64,000 bases of DNA from Allomuricauda sp. Lineage in GTDB: Bacteria; Bacteroidota; Bacteroidia; Flavobacteriales; Flavobacteriaceae. Made by a program: the position numbers and the translations under genes. The notes below the pieces were generated by a model. The model was not told the origin of the DNA. It did no database searches and saw only the letters and a program-made list of their open reading frames with translations. Position 1 is the first letter of the stretch. The number at the start of each line of letters is the position of its first letter. Of this stretch, positions 34,505 to 42,767 are shown piece by piece. Location: positions 496,001-560,000 of the forward strand of contig NZ_JANQLX010000015.1 of the NCBI RefSeq assembly GCF_028280385.1. The letters run 5' to 3'.

Positions 34505-35173
34505 GTGGGAAGTAAAAACAAATTAAAAAGATTTAAGGAAAACGAAAATTTTTCCAATGTGGTCCAGCCTACCAGGGATGAGGTTTTGAAGGGATTTGGA
34601 TTAAAAGGAAAATGGTCCACCTACTTCCAAAACAACAACCCCATTGTTTTGGAATTGGGCTGCGGAAAGGGCGAATATACCGTAGAATTGGCCCGAAGGA
34701 ATCCTGATAAAAATTATATTGGCATCGATATTAAGGGAGCCCGTTTTTGGAGGGGGGCAAAAACCGCCTTGGAGGAGCAATTGGGCAATGTTGCTTTTCT
34801 TCGTTCCCAAATAGAACTGATTGATCTACTTTTTGCCGAAGCCGAAGTGGACGGGATTTGGATCACCTTCCCGGACCCACAGATCAAGTATAAAAGGACG
34901 AAGCACCGTATGACCAATCCCGTATTCCTGGAAAAGTACAAACAAGTGCTCAAGCCAGGGGGATTGGTACACCTAAAGACCGACAGCGAATTCATGCACG
35001 GCTATACGCTGGGGCTTTTGCAGGGTCTAGGACACGAAATACTGTACTCCAACCACGATGTTTACAAGAACGCCGGTAGCCCTCTGGAAGTTATGGAAAT
35101 ACAGACATTTTATGAAAATCAGTATCTTGAAAAAGGAAAACCAATAACCTACATCCAATTCAGGATCAACTAA
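34505..35173 (+). CDS. trmB: tRNA (guanine-N7-)-methyltransferase TrmB, probable GTG start
   Basis: A 222-residue SAM-dependent enzyme that methylates G46 of tRNA. Motif I is LELGCGKGEYTVELA, the substrate region WITFPDPQIKYKRTKHRM and the LKPGGLVHLKTDSEFM segment are all typical. The GTG at 34505 is chosen because the N-terminus (VGSKNKLKRFKENENFSNV) matches the usual family start in Flavobacteriia, where the second residue is Gly and the third Ser; an earlier in-frame start at 34418 would overlap the divergent gene's start. It is followed by a LysE gene after three bases. Confidence 0.94.
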   Translation: MGSKNKLKRFKENENFSNVVQPTRDEVLKGFGLKGKWSTYFQNNNPIVLELGCGKGEYTVELARRNPDKNYIGIDIKGARFWRGAKTALEEQLGNVAFLRSQIELIDLLFAEAEVDGIWITFPDPQIKYKRTKHRMTNPVFLEKYKQVLKPGGLVHLKTDSEFMHGYTLGLLQGLGHEILYSNHDVYKNAGSPLEVMEIQTFYENQYLEKGKPITYIQFRIN

Positions 35174-35176
35174 CCA

Positions 35177-35806
35177 ATGACGCATATACTCATTCTATTC
35201 TTTGCCACTTTTTCGGCGGCATTTATGGCTACCGTACCACCTGGTTTGCTTAATATGAATGCTGCAAAGGCCAGTGTGGAAAAAGGCAAGTTGAACGGGG
35301 TGATCTTCAGTCTGGGGGTTTCCTCAATGATCATGTTACAGGCCTATATCGCTGTCATGATCTCCAAGTTTTTGTATCGGAACCCGGATGTGATCGATAT
35401 GCTCCTCAAGGCTGCTATTTTGGTCTTTGCCTTTTTTGCCGTGTATTTTTTTGTGGTGGCCAAACGGAAGAAAGAACAGGCTATCACCGAGGTCAATTTC
35501 AGTAAAAAGAACAGCTTTTTTAAAGGCATATTGTTGGCGGCGCTCAACTTATTGACCATCCCGTATTACAGTGGACTCAACGCTATGTGGAATGAAGCGG
35601 GCTGGATCAAGTTTGAACTGGCGGATACCATAACGTTTGTACTGGCCGCTGGAACGGGAACTTTTTCAGTGCTGTATCTGTATACCTTTTATTTTAACAA
35701 ATTAGAGACGAAGACCAACAGGTTTTCAAAGAACTCCAACTATATTTTAAGTGCTTTGATGTTGGTGCTGTTGGTCATAACCCTGTTCCGAATTTTTTAT
35801 CAGTAG
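35177..35806 (+). CDS. LysE family transporter
   Basis: A 209-residue membrane protein with about six hydrophobic segments and the N-terminal VPPGLLNMNAAKASVEKG region characteristic of the LysE/RhtB exporter superfamily (PGP-like bend in TM1, here VPPGLLN). The family exports amino acids or related compounds; the substrate is not known here. It overlaps neither neighbour; the ATL gene starts one base after its stop, so trmB, lysE and ATL may share a transcript. Confidence 0.8.
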   Translation: MTHILILFFATFSAAFMATVPPGLLNMNAAKASVEKGKLNGVIFSLGVSSMIMLQAYIAVMISKFLYRNPDVIDMLLKAAILVFAFFAVYFFVVAKRKKEQAITEVNFSKKNSFFKGILLAALNLLTIPYYSGLNAMWNEAGWIKFELADTITFVLAAGTGTFSVLYLYTFYFNKLETKTNRFSKNSNYILSALMLVLLVITLFRIFYQ

Positions 35807-35807
35807 G

Positions 35808-36134
35808 ATGGAAGAAACCAATTTTTTTGAGAAAGTCTATGAAGTGGCCCGTTTAATTCCATACGGTCGGGTTACCTCCTACGGAGCTATTGCCAAATAT
35901 TTGGGAGCGGCCAGAAGTGCAAGGATGGTAGGTTGGGCCATGAACAATTCCGGAGCCAAGGATGTTCCTGCGCATCGAGTGGTCAATCGTGTGGGGATGC
36001 TCACGGGCAAGCAGCATTTTGACGGGACCAACCTAATGCAGCAGCTTTTGGAAAATGAAGGGATAAAAGTGAAGGACAACCAAATTCAGGATTTCCAAAA
36101 GTATTTTTGGGACCCTGCCAAGGAACTACTTTGA
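35808..36134 (+). CDS. Alkyltransferase-like protein (MGMT family, catalytic Cys replaced by Ala)
   Basis: A 108-residue protein equal to the C-terminal DNA-binding domain of O6-methylguanine-DNA methyltransferase (RLIPYGRVTSYGAIAKYLG at the N-terminus, MVGWAMNNS, then the active-site segment). The PCHRV box reads PAHRV (P54-A55-H56-R57-V58), so the alkyl-accepting cysteine is missing. Such alkyltransferase-like proteins bind alkylated guanine and flag it for nucleotide excision repair rather than repairing it. The size and the rest of the fold support a functional protein rather than a decayed gene. Confidence 0.85.
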   Translation: MEETNFFEKVYEVARLIPYGRVTSYGAIAKYLGAARSARMVGWAMNNSGAKDVPAHRVVNRVGMLTGKQHFDGTNLMQQLLENEGIKVKDNQIQDFQKYFWDPAKELL

Positions 36135-36457
36135 TTCAATTAACAATTTAAAATGGGAACCAAACCAAGCGTCAATTGTTGCTGTTAAATGCTGAATTTG
36201 GTCCCTTGTGGCGTTCAAAAAATTGTTGCGGGAGTTCAACCAAAAATTAGATTCAGGCATGGCCCAACTTCTGTGGAATCAGGCTTAATTATCAATTTCC
36301 CATTTTCAACTTTCCATTTTTCCCAAAGACTTTTTAACTATTATTCCTGCCTATCACGGCATCTTTAAATTCAATGCCCAAACTTCTTATTCTAAGGCCC
36401 ATAACCTATCTTTGTAATTTGGAATCAGTTTAAGCGACTGCAATCAAAATACAATAG
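36135..36457. other. 323-bp gene-free region upstream of mrp
   Basis: No open frame here looks like a gene. It holds an imperfect inverted repeat (GGGAACCAAA at 36155 and TTTGGTCCC at 36197), two related pyrimidine-rich strings (TTTCCCATTTT and TTTCCATTTTT around 36295-36322), and a perfect TATCTTTG at 36407-36414. No tRNA, CRISPR or insertion sequence is visible. The mrp promoter is the only function I can suggest. Confidence 0.5.
36407..36414 (+). promoter_or_regulatory. Candidate -7 promoter element of mrp (TATCTTTG)
   Basis: Perfect TAnnTTTG match 43 bp upstream of the mrp ATG at 36458. No convincing -33 element at the right distance. Confidence 0.45.
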
Positions 36458-37597
36458 ATGAAGTTGAAAAAAGCAGACATAATCAAAGCCTTGGAGTTGA
36501 TTTCTGCCCCCGGTGAAGGACAGAACCTAGTGGAGAGCGGGGCGGTTACCAATGTTCAGGTATTTGGTGATGAGGTGGAGGTTGATGTGACCATCAAAAA
36601 TCCCAGTCTTCAAGCCCGGAAAAAAACCGAGGTTGAGATATTGAAAATCATACATAAGGAAGTTTACGAAAAGGCCAAGATCAAAATCAGCCTAAAGGTT
36701 GATGCACCGGCCAAACCCAAGGTAAACCAAATTAAGGGCAATCCCATTCCAGGGATTCAGAATATCATAGCCGTGGCCTCCGGGAAGGGTGGGGTTGGTA
36801 AATCCACCGTTACGGCCAACCTTGCGGTTACCTTGGCCAAAATGGGCTTTAAGGTGGGTCTGTTGGATACCGATATTTATGGTCCCTCCATGCCTATCAT
36901 GTTCGATGTGGCCATGGAAAAGCCCCTTTCAGTGAACATAGAGGGCAAAAATAAAATGAAGCCCATAGAGAACTATGGCGTTAAAATTTTGTCCATCGGC
37001 TTTTTTACCCAGCCCAACCAAGCCGTTATTTGGCGTGGTCCCATGGCATCCAAGGCGCTTAACCAAATGATATTTGACGCCCATTGGGGAGAACTCGATT
37101 TTTTGCTGTTGGATCTTCCACCAGGAACGGGCGACATACATTTGAGCATCATGCAATCCCTTCCGGTAACAGGTGCTGTTGTGGTGAGTACACCCCAGGA
37201 AATAGCCCTGGCCGATGCCCGAAAAGGAGTGGCCATGTTTCAACAAGAGGCTATAAATGTTCCGGTTTTGGGCATTGTGGAGAATATGGCCTATTTTACA
37301 CCGGAAGAGTTGCCTAACAACAAATACCATATCTTTGGGAAAGATGGGGCCAAAAACCTAGCAGAGGATTTGGATGTTCCGTTTTTGGGAGAAATACCGC
37401 TGGTTCAAAGCATTAGGGAAGCAGGAGATGTGGGAAGACCGGCAGCCATGCAGACCGCAACGCCAACAGAGGAGGCGTTTGAGGAACTGACAAAAAACGT
37501 GGTGCAGGAATTGGTGCGTAGGAACACTGATCTACCTCCTACCGAGGCCATCAAAATTACAACAATGGCAGGTTGTGCTGCCGTTAAAAAGAAATGA
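36458..37597 (+). CDS. mrp: Mrp/NBP35-type Fe-S cluster carrier ATPase
   Basis: A 379-residue P-loop ATPase of the Mrp/ApbC/NBP35 family that carries Fe-S clusters to target proteins. A MIP18/DUF59-like N-terminal domain (residues 1-90) precedes the deviant Walker A GKGGVGKST (109-117), followed by LDTDIYGPSMP and PPGTGDIHLSIMQ. In E. coli Mrp a CxxC after ENM holds the bridging cluster; here the equivalent ENMAYFTPEELPNNKYHIFG contains no cysteine, so cluster binding must differ. The gene is followed by a NifU-type scaffold gene that overlaps it by 4 bp (ATGA), supporting an Fe-S role. Confidence 0.92.
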   Translation: MKLKKADIIKALELISAPGEGQNLVESGAVTNVQVFGDEVEVDVTIKNPSLQARKKTEVEILKIIHKEVYEKAKIKISLKVDAPAKPKVNQIKGNPIPGIQNIIAVASGKGGVGKSTVTANLAVTLAKMGFKVGLLDTDIYGPSMPIMFDVAMEKPLSVNIEGKNKMKPIENYGVKILSIGFFTQPNQAVIWRGPMASKALNQMIFDAHWGELDFLLLDLPPGTGDIHLSIMQSLPVTGAVVVSTPQEIALADARKGVAMFQQEAINVPVLGIVENMAYFTPEELPNNKYHIFGKDGAKNLAEDLDVPFLGEIPLVQSIREAGDVGRPAAMQTATPTEEAFEELTKNVVQELVRRNTDLPPTEAIKITTMAGCAAVKKK

Positions 37598-37839
37598 GCA
37601 TGACATCAGAAGAAATAAAAAGCAACGTAGAGAAGGCTTTGGACGAAATTCGGCCGTTTTTACAAAGTGATGGAGGCGATATTTCATTGATTTCCATAGA
37701 TAACGATAGTTTGGTAAAGGTTAAGCTAGAAGGCAACTGTATTGGTTGCAGCGTAAACCAAATGACCTTGAAGAGTGGCGTTGAAATGACCATTAAAAAA
37801 TACGCCCCCCAGATTGAAGAGGTTATCAATGTGGAGTAA
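37594..37839 (+). CDS. NifU C-terminal (Nfu-like) Fe-S scaffold protein
   Basis: An 81-residue protein equal to the Nfu/NifU C-terminal domain, with the helix-strand-helix layout FLQSDGGDISLISI and the cluster-binding CxxC at C49-C52 (NCIGCSVNQMTLKSGVE). Such proteins hand an Fe-S cluster to targets. The start overlaps the mrp stop in ATGA, so the two are made together. A flavin reductase and a ferredoxin follow within 2 kb, forming an Fe-S/redox group. Confidence 0.93.
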   Translation: MSMTSEEIKSNVEKALDEIRPFLQSDGGDISLISIDNDSLVKVKLEGNCIGCSVNQMTLKSGVEMTIKKYAPQIEEVINVE

Positions 37840-37908
37840 ACTGATGGAAATCATGATTCCAGTACGCTACAATTCCTAAGTTGCGAAGCAATCAAATACC
37901 CTTACCGG

Positions 37909-38967
37909 ATGATTACAACCGATATTCTGATTATTGGAGCGGGACCCACAGGTCTATTCACAGTTTTTGAAGCAGGACTCTTGCAGCTCAAGTGCCATTT
38001 GATTGACGCCCTTCCGCAACCCGGAGGCCAATGTGCTGAGATATATCCCAAAAAACCCATCTATGATATTCCTGGCTTTCCAGAAGTCTTGGCTGGAGAG
38101 TTGGTAGACAACCTTATGGACCAAATTGCCCCGTTCCAACCTGGATTTACCTTGGGTGAAAGGGCCGACACCATAGAAAAATTGGAAGATGGCACCTTTG
38201 TGGTCACTACCAATAAGGGAACCAAGCACAAGGCGCCCATTGTGGCCATTGCAGGCGGATTGGGCAGTTTTGAACCTCGGAAACCACAACTTGAGAACCT
38301 ATCGCAATACGAGGATAAAGGAGTGGCCTATATGATCAAAGAACCGGAAATCTATAGGGACAAAAAGGTACTGATTGCCGGGGGCGGGGATTCAGCCCTG
38401 GATTGGTCTATTTTTTTGGCGGATGTGGCTTCCGAAGTAACTTTGGTGCATCGCCGCAATGAGTTCAGGGGTGCATTGGACTCCGTTGAAAAAGTACAAC
38501 ACCTAAAAAATCAAGGAAAGATCAAACTGATTACCCCTGCTGAGGTGGTCCAGCTGCAAGGCGAATCCAAATTGGAAAAAGTAGTTGTTAGAAAAACCGA
38601 CAATTTGGAAGAAATTGAACTGGAAGTGGACAATTTTATCCCTTTGTTCGGACTTTCCCCTAAATTGGGGCCCATTGCCGAATGGGGGTTGGAAATTGAA
38701 AAAAATGCCATCAAAGTGGATAATGCCCTGGATTATCAAACCAATATTCCTGGAATCTATGCAATTGGCGACATCAACACCTACCCCGGTAAACTAAAGT
38801 TGATTTTATGTGGCTTCCATGAGGCTACTCTAATGTGCCAAAGCGCCTACCAGCGAATTTATCCTGATAAGAAGTATGTAATGAAGTACACCACGGTTGG
38901 TGGCGTTACCGGATTTGACGGAAGTAAAAAAGAAGCACCTAAAGCGGTTGTAAAGGCAATCGAGTAA
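37909..38967 (+). CDS. Ferredoxin--NADP reductase (thioredoxin-reductase-like flavoprotein)
   Basis: A 352-residue two-dinucleotide-binding flavoprotein. The FAD motif DILIIGAGPTGLFTVFEAG is at the N-terminus, the NADPH motif IAGGGDSALDWSIFL is around residue 160, and the C-terminal FAD segment is IYAIGDINTYPGKLKLIL. The thioredoxin-reductase CxxC between the domains is missing, as expected for the ferredoxin/flavodoxin-NADP reductase type found in Bacteroidota and Bacillus (YumC). A [2Fe-2S] ferredoxin is encoded 0.5 kb downstream and is a candidate partner. Confidence 0.9.
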   Translation: MITTDILIIGAGPTGLFTVFEAGLLQLKCHLIDALPQPGGQCAEIYPKKPIYDIPGFPEVLAGELVDNLMDQIAPFQPGFTLGERADTIEKLEDGTFVVTTNKGTKHKAPIVAIAGGLGSFEPRKPQLENLSQYEDKGVAYMIKEPEIYRDKKVLIAGGGDSALDWSIFLADVASEVTLVHRRNEFRGALDSVEKVQHLKNQGKIKLITPAEVVQLQGESKLEKVVVRKTDNLEEIELEVDNFIPLFGLSPKLGPIAEWGLEIEKNAIKVDNALDYQTNIPGIYAIGDINTYPGKLKLILCGFHEATLMCQSAYQRIYPDKKYVMKYTTVGGVTGFDGSKKEAPKAVVKAIE

Positions 38968-39012
38968 ACAAGTCATTAAGTGTAATGGTGGAATGGTGAA
39001 ATAGAGTGGTAG

Positions 39013-39360
39013 ATGACAATACAACGATTTGAGGATTTAAGGGTTTGGCAAAAAGCACAAGATTTGGCTGTTCAGGTGTACAATACTTTTAATCGAATCA
39101 ATGATTTTGGGTTTCGGGACCAAATTACCAGAGCTTCAATTTCGGTTTCGAATAACATAGCTGAAGGATTCAATAGAAGCAGCAATGCAGATTTTAAGAG
39201 GTTCCTTTATTTCGCATTGGGTTCCAATAGTGAAGTTAGATCCATGTTATATTTGTCTAGAAGATTGGAGTATACGGACAAAGACAAGTCAGAAAAGCTA
39301 ATAGATTGTACCAATGAAGTTTCAAAAATGTTATATGCATTCATTAAATCAATGAAATGA
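39013..39360 (+). CDS. Four-helix-bundle protein (S23/23S rRNA intervening-sequence type)
   Basis: A 115-residue all-helical protein with the family start FEDLRVWQKAQDLAVQVY and the conserved segment RASISVSNNIAEGFNR, followed by RFLYFALGSNSEVRSMLY. Relatives are encoded in intervening sequences of 23S rRNA genes, and are spread as single genes in many genomes, mostly of unknown role. It lies in the middle of an Fe-S/redox group and does not fit its neighbours by function. The bases just upstream have degenerate GGTGGAATGGTG repeats. Confidence 0.88.
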   Translation: MTIQRFEDLRVWQKAQDLAVQVYNTFNRINDFGFRDQITRASISVSNNIAEGFNRSSNADFKRFLYFALGSNSEVRSMLYLSRRLEYTDKDKSEKLIDCTNEVSKMLYAFIKSMK

Positions 39361-39449
39361 ATCACATTCTATTTTACGAGCACATGGCTTAACTCCATTA
39401 CTATAGTACCAATGCTTTTATTCACTATCAAACTGATTCACCAAAACTA

Positions 39450-39782
39450 ATGTCTGACATCAAAATAAAAATTACAGATCGGGAGGGCGAAATCCATGAA
39501 GTTGATGCCCCAACGGATATGAACATGAACCTTATGGAAGTGGTTCGGTCCTATGAATTGGCCCCTGAAGGCACCATTGGAATTTGCGGGGGAATGGCCA
39601 TGTGCGCTTCTTGCCAGTGTTATGTGAAGTCCGATCATACCCTGCCGGAAAAGTCTGATGATGAAGAAGCCATGTTGGCCGAGGCCTTTTTCGTGGAAGA
39701 CAATAGCCGCTTAGGTTGTCAAATCCATATCACCACAGATTTGGATGGTTTGGAAGTAGAGCTGGCCCCGGAAGAAGCGTAA
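39450..39782 (+). CDS. [2Fe-2S] ferredoxin (adrenodoxin type)
   Basis: A 110-residue ferredoxin with cluster ligands C46, C52 and C55 in CGGMAMCASC and C90 in LGCQI, the spacing of adrenodoxin-type proteins (Cx5CxxC...C). It passes single electrons between a reductase and a partner; the flavoprotein at 37909 may be its donor. It is acidic overall, as usual. C57 is an additional cysteine next to the ligands. Confidence 0.95.
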   Translation: MSDIKIKITDREGEIHEVDAPTDMNMNLMEVVRSYELAPEGTIGICGGMAMCASCQCYVKSDHTLPEKSDDEEAMLAEAFFVEDNSRLGCQIHITTDLDGLEVELAPEEA

Positions 39783-39836
39783 CATTTGGTTGGATCAGGT
39801 ACTGGAAGCGACCCTAAAAACCAGGTCGGCCCGTCA

Positions 39837-41573
39837 TCAAATCCTGGCCTGATACGTAAATAAGTTGTAATACCTACCTTGGGAAGCAATGAGTTCTTCA
39901 TGGGTTCCTTGTTCCATAATGTGACCATTTTCTATAACCAAGATTTGATCCGCCTTCCGAATTGTGCTCAATCGGTGTGCGATCACAAAGGTGGTTCTTC
40001 CCCTGGTAAGTTCGGCCAAACTTTTTTGGATAAGGGCCTCGGATTCCGTATCAAGACTGGAAGTGGCCTCATCCAGGATTAGGATTTTCGGGTCAGCGAG
40101 CACCGCACGGGCAATTGCGATCCGCTGACGCTGCCCTCCGGAAAGTTTTACGCCCCGTTCCCCGATCAAGGTATTCAAACCTTCATCAAAACGGTCTGTA
40201 AATTCATCCACATAGGCCGCTTTGATCGCATTTTGCAATTCTTCTTCCGAAGCATTTGGTCTTGGAAAAACAATGTTTTCCCGAATGGTTCCCTCGAACA
40301 AAAAATCGTCCTGAAGCACAACCCCCAAGTGCCTGCGGAAACTAGTGAGGTCTACCCGGGACAAATCCTTTCCGTCAATAGTTATAGTTCCTGAATCAGG
40401 AGTCAGAAAACTGGCTGCCAGTCCTGCAATGGTGGACTTACCTGATCCTGAGCTGCCGACCAAAGCGATTACCTGGCCAGGTTTTACCTCAAAATTGATA
40501 TTGTGCAATACTTCTTTTTCCTCCTCATAAGAAAAAGAAACATCGGAGAAATTCATATGTCCAACAATGGTCTCGAACGTAATGGTGCGTTCCCCAATCT
40601 GCGACTCCTCGTCCATGTTCATCAGTTCCTCGGTGCGATCAAGACCCGCCAGGGCTTCTGTAAGTTGACTGCCTATATTGCTCATTTGAACAATGGGGGC
40701 GATCATAAGCCCCAACAATACGGTGAACTCCACAAATTCGCCAACGGTCAGGCCCCCCTCTATGATTTTATACCCACCAAAGCCCATGACACTGGTAGTG
40801 GCCACACCGAGTAAAAAAGTGGAAGAACTGGTCATAAATGCTGTGGTGGTCAAACTCTTTTTTACGTTTTGGTACAATCTATCAACCCCAGATTCAAACA
40901 CTTCCTGTTCCTGTTTTTCGGCATTAAAGCCTTTAATGACCCTAATACCGCCCAAGGTCTCGGTAAGTCTGCCCTTTACTTCCGCATTGAGCTTTCCACG
41001 ATCCCTAAAAATAGGACGGATGATCTTGAATGCTTTCAATGCAATCACTGCAAAAATGATAAGCGGGATAAAGGTAAAAAGGGTCATGTACACATCAATA
41101 TCCAACAAAAGGATTACGGAAACCACTGCGGTGATTACCCCACCTACCAATTGTACCAATCCTGTACCCACAAGATTTCGGACCCCTTCCACATCTGTCA
41201 TGATCCGGGATACAAGCGCTCCGGATTTCTCATTGTCAAAAAATCTGATGGGAAGTGCTAGCACCTTTTTTTGGACCTGCGCCCTAAGTTCACTGATCAA
41301 GTATTGCGCCTGGACACTTAAAATTCGGGTCAGTAAAAAGGAAGTGACGGCCTGAACAAGAATGGCCAGCATTACCCCTGCTACCAAATATTTAAGCATA
41401 CCCAAATCTTTGTTTACAATCACATCATCTATTAAATATTTTGATGCTATGGGGGCAACAAAACCGGCCGCCTTACTAATGGCAATAAGGACCAACCCTA
41501 TAAATACCAAGTTGCGCTTGGGCCAAATTATGGTTTTGAAAGCGGTGAGTATACTTACTTTTTTTTCTGACAT
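39837..41573 (-). CDS. ABC exporter, fused membrane and ATPase domains
   Basis: A 578-residue half-transporter: six membrane helices (about residues 20-310) and a C-terminal ATPase (from about 335) with Walker A GSSGSGKST, the signature LSGGQRQRIAIARA, Walker B ILILDEATSSLD and the switch His (VIAHRLSTIRK). It is of the MsbA/BmrA/lipid-A-exporter type and would work as a homodimer; the substrate may be a lipid or drug. Stands alone on the minus strand, convergent with the ferredoxin gene and divergent from the TPM gene. Confidence 0.93.
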   Translation of the reverse strand: MSEKKVSILTAFKTIIWPKRNLVFIGLVLIAISKAAGFVAPIASKYLIDDVIVNKDLGMLKYLVAGVMLAILVQAVTSFLLTRILSVQAQYLISELRAQVQKKVLALPIRFFDNEKSGALVSRIMTDVEGVRNLVGTGLVQLVGGVITAVVSVILLLDIDVYMTLFTFIPLIIFAVIALKAFKIIRPIFRDRGKLNAEVKGRLTETLGGIRVIKGFNAEKQEQEVFESGVDRLYQNVKKSLTTTAFMTSSSTFLLGVATTSVMGFGGYKIIEGGLTVGEFVEFTVLLGLMIAPIVQMSNIGSQLTEALAGLDRTEELMNMDEESQIGERTITFETIVGHMNFSDVSFSYEEEKEVLHNINFEVKPGQVIALVGSSGSGKSTIAGLAASFLTPDSGTITIDGKDLSRVDLTSFRRHLGVVLQDDFLFEGTIRENIVFPRPNASEEELQNAIKAAYVDEFTDRFDEGLNTLIGERGVKLSGGQRQRIAIARAVLADPKILILDEATSSLDTESEALIQKSLAELTRGRTTFVIAHRLSTIRKADQILVIENGHIMEQGTHEELIASQGRYYNLFTYQARI

Positions 41574-41700
41574 ATCAAAAGCTGTAGAGGCTGCAAGTTA
41601 ACTGAATTTCAAGGAGCATTTGAAGGTGTTTAAAAAGAATTAACGTCCACAGCTATAACCGATGAACAAATAGTATATTTAGATATTCCAAGAATTTATA

Positions 41701-42753
41701 ATGGCATTAAGGCATTTGTCCATATTCCTGATTTTGTTGCATGCTTTGGCAGGCGTGGCCCAAGACAGATACCCTCAACTCGAACAGATTGTTACCGATA
41801 ATGCCCATATTTTCACCACGTACCAATTACAGGGTCTAAGACATAAATTGACCCAATTTGAAGCTGAGACCAGCAATCAACTGGTTGTGCTGACCATAGA
41901 TGAATTGGGAAATGAGACCATTGAACAATATGCCTATGGAACCTTTAACCAAAATGGATTGGGGCAGGAGGAGGTTGACAACGGTATTCTAATTCTCTTT
42001 TCCAAAAATGACCGCCAAGTTCGAATAGAAGTGGGGTACGGCCTGGAGCCCCATATTACAGATGCCGTGGCTTCTAGGATCATTAGAAATACCATGGTCC
42101 CAGAATTCAAGGAAGAACAGTACTTTCTGGGAATAGATAAGGCAACCGATCAGATCATCACTTTTCTAAAGGAACCTGAGGTTTTGGAAGAGTTCAAACG
42201 GGAAATGGAAGAGGAATATGGCATGAATGGATGGGTCAAATTGTTTATGGCACTGTTCCTTTCCGTTTTTGTGGCGGCCGGTGGGTTTTTGTTTTACAAA
42301 TCGTATTCTGGGGTTGTGGAAATGTTCCGTGGAATGCTCATCGGGAAGTTAGGGCTTTTACAGGGGATTTTCATGGTGATTTTTGGTTTGCTTCCTGTGT
42401 TTTTCGCCTTGGTATTTGTTGGGATGCCGCTGTTTTTTGCGACCATGATTTTCGATTTGGGAATTCACTGGGAAGAGCAAGAAGGTTTGTTGGAAGACTT
42501 CTCATGGGTCTATTATCTACTGGGGGGATTTTTAATTTTTACACTGCTGTTGGCCATAGCAAAGATTCTATGGAAGGGAAAGGAAGATTTTCAATTTTCA
42601 CTTTATAAAAATGATTCCACCTATATGCGAAAGACTTTTTCATCCTCTGGCAGCCATTCCTTTGGTTCCAGCTCATCTTTTGGTTCCAGTTCGGGAGGTT
42701 TTTCTGGGGGTGGGGGCAGTTCAGGAGGCGGAGGAGCAAGCGGAAGTTGGTAA
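41701..42753 (+). CDS. TPM-domain membrane protein (YgcG type)
   Basis: A 350-residue protein with a signal peptide (LSIFLILLHALAGVAQD), a TPM domain (about residues 27-160, VTDNAHIFTTYQLQGLRHKL ... YGLEPHITDAVASRIIRNTM), membrane segments around residues 178-205, 212-245 and 262-285, and a C-terminal tail rich in Gly and Ser (SGGFSGGGGSSGGGGASGSW). This layout matches YgcG-like proteins. The role is unknown. It overlaps the penicillin-acylase ORF by no coding bases if the latter starts at 42768. Confidence 0.88.
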   Translation: MALRHLSIFLILLHALAGVAQDRYPQLEQIVTDNAHIFTTYQLQGLRHKLTQFEAETSNQLVVLTIDELGNETIEQYAYGTFNQNGLGQEEVDNGILILFSKNDRQVRIEVGYGLEPHITDAVASRIIRNTMVPEFKEEQYFLGIDKATDQIITFLKEPEVLEEFKREMEEEYGMNGWVKLFMALFLSVFVAAGGFLFYKSYSGVVEMFRGMLIGKLGLLQGIFMVIFGLLPVFFALVFVGMPLFFATMIFDLGIHWEEQEGLLEDFSWVYYLLGGFLIFTLLLAIAKILWKGKEDFQFSLYKNDSTYMRKTFSSSGSHSFGSSSSFGSSSGGFSGGGGSSGGGGASGSW

Positions 42754-42767
42754 AATTGATTTTTAAA

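Noticed and set aside
36135..36457. A tRNA, CRISPR array or insertion sequence in the longest intergenic region.
   Set aside because: No cloverleaf, no regularly spaced direct repeats and no transposase fragment could be found.
40693..41355. 220-codon plus-strand frame opposite the ABC exporter.
   Set aside because: It is entirely antisense to a gene with complete Walker and signature motifs, and its translation looks like shadow coding (many Ser, Thr, Pro, Lys).
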